Below are positions 5,837 to 7,101 of a stretch of 7,101 bases of DNA, piece after piece (positions within the stretch are counted from its first letter, which is position 1; each line of letters starts with the position of its first letter). The stretch is from an uncultured Collinsella sp. (GTDB taxonomy: Bacteria > Actinomycetota > Coriobacteriia > Coriobacteriales > Coriobacteriaceae), in assembly GCA_958421035.1 (NCBI GenBank), contig CATZKS010000108.1:1-7101 (forward strand), written 5' to 3'. The notes under the pieces were generated by a model. It was not told the DNA's origin and made no database searches. It saw nothing but the letters and a program-made list of their open reading frames with translations. Position numbers and translations under genes: made by a program.

Positions 5837-6283
5837 TTACTCGGCGAGCTGCTTTAGCACATCGCAGGCGATCTCGACGGCATCGTCGATGCAGCCGGGG
5901 CAGCTGCGGAGCGGACCCTTGTCCGATCCGATGCCCTTGAGCGTGCCGCAGACAGTCGTCGTGTTCTTCTCGCCAAAACGCTTGGCAATCTCGCGCGACA
6001 GCTTGTAGGTCTGGCCCTTGGTCTTGGGGTTTTCCATGCCGTCGCTCATCACGAAGCCCATGATGGCCACGGCGCCCGAGATGGCGCCGCAGGTCTCGGT
6101 CATGCCGCCCATGCCGGCGCCAAAGCCCTCGGTGAGGGTAAAGGCGACCTGGGGGTCGAGCCCGACGGCAGGCGCGAGCGTACAGGCGACGGCCTGTGCA
6201 CAGTTAAAGCCACGGGCGTGGTATTCGGCAGCCTGAGCCTGACAGGCGGTGATGTCGAGCTGGGCCGTATCGATTTGCTTCAT
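5837..6283 (-). CDS. C_GCAxxG_C_C family probable redox protein
   Basis: The 148-residue soluble protein belongs to the small cysteine-rich C_GCAxxG_C_C family, annotated as putative redox-active proteins with no proven reaction. The diagnostic cysteines are present in order: GFNCAQAV (25-32, C28), GMGGMTETCGAISGAVA (57-73, C65), TTVCGTLKG (109-117, C112) and RSCPGCIDDAV (126-136, C128 and C131). The C128-x-x-C131 pair and glycine-rich centre suit a metal cluster or thiol-disulfide role, which is inference. I choose the ATG at 6281-6283 (complement) because AAGGAGA stands 5 bases ahead. A longer form starting at 6355 (172 residues, with a weaker GAGG site) is possible, but its extra 24 residues look non-family. 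It converges on yigZ and is divergent from the metY-like gene. I found no convincing promoter for it. Confidence 0.87.
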   Translation of the reverse strand: MKQIDTAQLDITACQAQAAEYHARGFNCAQAVACTLAPAVGLDPQVAFTLTEGFGAGMGGMTETCGAISGAVAIMGFVMSDGMENPKTKGQTYKLSREIAKRFGEKNTTTVCGTLKGIGSDKGPLRSCPGCIDDAVEIACDVLKQLAE

Positions 6284-6426
6284 CGTTGTCTCCTTGGTCA
6301 CGGTGTACCCGCCTATGGTACCCGTGCCGGTGCATGTAATCATCGAGAGCTTCATGTATGCCTCATTTTTATCTATCGAGCAAATGTCCAAGGCTTGAGA
6401 TAAATGCCCCGGATCAATTTGTCTCA

Positions 6427-6475
6427 TAACCCACCTTGGGGATGGGTTGAGAGGGGTGCGGGGTAGCGGTATCGT
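6427..6475 (+). promoter_or_regulatory. Candidate metY promoter with overlapping AACCCA/TGGGTT dyad
   Basis: TTGAGA (6447-6452) is followed after exactly 17 bases by TATCGT (6470-6475), placing the start near 6482 and giving a leader of about 30 bases. An inverted repeat, AACCCA (6428-6433) and TGGGTT (6443-6448), overlaps the -35 by two bases. A third copy, TAACCCA, lies at 6491-6497 just before the ribosome binding site and repeats 6427-6433. The short leader leaves no room for a SAM riboswitch downstream of this start. Confidence 0.45.
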
Positions 6476-6513
6476 GAACCGAATAAAACGTAACCCAGGC
6501 AAGGGAGCTAGAT

Positions 6514-7101
6514 ATGAGCGAGCAGACCATCGGTACTACATGTGTTCAGGGCGGCTATCACCCGGGAGATGCCGAGCCGCGCCAGGTGCCCATCTACCAG
6601 TCCACCACGTGGAAGTACGACACGTCCGAGCACATGGGCAAGCTGTTTGACCTGGAGGAGTCGGGCTATTTCTACAGCCGTCTGCAGAACCCCACGTGCG
6701 ATCTGGTTGCCGCCAAGATCTGCGAGATGGAGGGCGGCACTGCCGCGATGCTCACGAGCTCGGGCATGGCTGCGAACTTCCTCGCGATCTTTAACGTGGC
6801 CGGTGCCGGCGATCACGTGGTCGCGAGCTCTGCCATCTATGGCGGCACGTACAACTTGCTCGCCCACACCATGGGCCGTATGGGGCTGACCTGCACGTTC
6901 GTTGCCCCCGACTGCACTGATGAAGAGCTCGAGGCAGCCTTTGAGCCCAATACCAAGCTCGTCTTTGGCGAGACGATCGCCAATCCCGCCCTTGCCGTGC
7001 TCGATATTGAGCGCTTTGCCAAGGCTGCGCATGACCACGGCGTGCCGCTGATGGTCGATAACACCTTCCCGACGCCCGTGATGTGCCATCCCTTTGAATG
7101 G
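6514..7101 (+). CDS. metY: O-acetylhomoserine sulfhydrylase-type PLP enzyme, N-terminal 196 residues (gene cut by right edge)
   Basis: This is a Cys/Met-metabolism PLP-dependent enzyme, closest by eye to O-acetyl-L-homoserine sulfhydrylase, which joins sulfide to O-acetylhomoserine to make homocysteine in the cytosol. Visible cofactor motifs are YSRLQNPT (54-61; Y54 and R56 reach the PLP phosphate of the partner subunit), SSGMAAN (82-88, phosphate loop), SAIYGGTYNL (106-115; Y109 stacks on PLP), ETIANPAL (153-160) and MVDNTFPTP (180-188; D182 binds the pyridine nitrogen). The Schiff-base lysine lies beyond the window. ATG at 6514 has AAGGGAG six bases ahead. The family is about 430 residues, so less than half is seen. 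Cystathionine gamma-synthase, methionine gamma-lyase and cystathionine beta-lyase share these motifs; the YFYSR..NPT and ETIANP forms favour MetY, but substrate choice is not fixed by this fragment. Confidence 0.85.
   Translation, partial: MSEQTIGTTCVQGGYHPGDAEPRQVPIYQSTTWKYDTSEHMGKLFDLEESGYFYSRLQNPTCDLVAAKICEMEGGTAAMLTSSGMAANFLAIFNVAGAGDHVVASSAIYGGTYNLLAHTMGRMGLTCTFVAPDCTDEELEAAFEPNTKLVFGETIANPALAVLDIERFAKAAHDHGVPLMVDNTFPTPVMCHPFEW

Noticed and set aside
6284..6502. N-terminal extension of the redox protein to 221 residues
   Set aside because: A strong AAGGAGA site precedes the ATG at 6283, which begins the family domain. The far upstream codons overlap the promoter of the divergent gene.
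6476..6513. SAM riboswitch ahead of the metY-like gene
   Set aside because: The likely leader is only about 30 bases, and I could not find the SAM-I, SAM-II or SAM-IV core in the 230-base gap.

Overview
The window reads as ordinary chromosome from a moderately GC-rich actinobacterium of the class Coriobacteriia, most likely Collinsella or a close relative. This rests on recalled family resemblance (a four-domain ribosomal protein S1 with a TTG start, an actinobacterial-looking type A RNase P RNA) and on base composition; no search was run. It holds seven protein genes, two of them cut by the window edges, plus one structural RNA gene.

Layout, left to right: the N-terminal part of ribose-5-phosphate isomerase B (rpiB, minus strand) is divergent from an L-cysteine desulfidase gene (cyuA/yhaM family, plus). 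That gene converges on a HAD-family hydrolase (minus) across a 254-base gap holding a GC hairpin and a degenerate palindromic repeat. The hydrolase is divergent from rpsA (ribosomal protein S1, plus), which has a TTG start, a long leader and a strong intrinsic terminator. A 340-base gap without a gene leads to rnpB (RNase P RNA, plus), then a YigZ/IMPACT-family gene (plus) with a strong terminator. Converging on it is a small cysteine-rich redox-type protein gene of the C_GCAxxG_C_C family (minus). That gene is divergent from the start of an O-acetylhomoserine sulfhydrylase-type gene (metY-like, plus), which runs off the right edge.

Gene relations: no multi-gene operon is evident, as neighbours mostly alternate strand and have their own promoters or terminators. 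A loose sulfur theme links cyuA (releases sulfide from cysteine) and the metY-like gene (fixes sulfide into homocysteine), but they lie almost 5 kb apart. rpsA, rnpB and yigZ are translation- or RNA-related and share a strand, but a terminator separates rpsA from rnpB.

I see no convincing undescribed system. The points most worth a second look are regulatory: a perfect 18-bp palindrome over the likely cyuA promoter, a leader hairpin that could mask the rpsA ribosome binding site, a GGC instead of GGU in the RNase P L15 loop, and repeated AACCCA/TGGGTT half-sites around the metY-like promoter.
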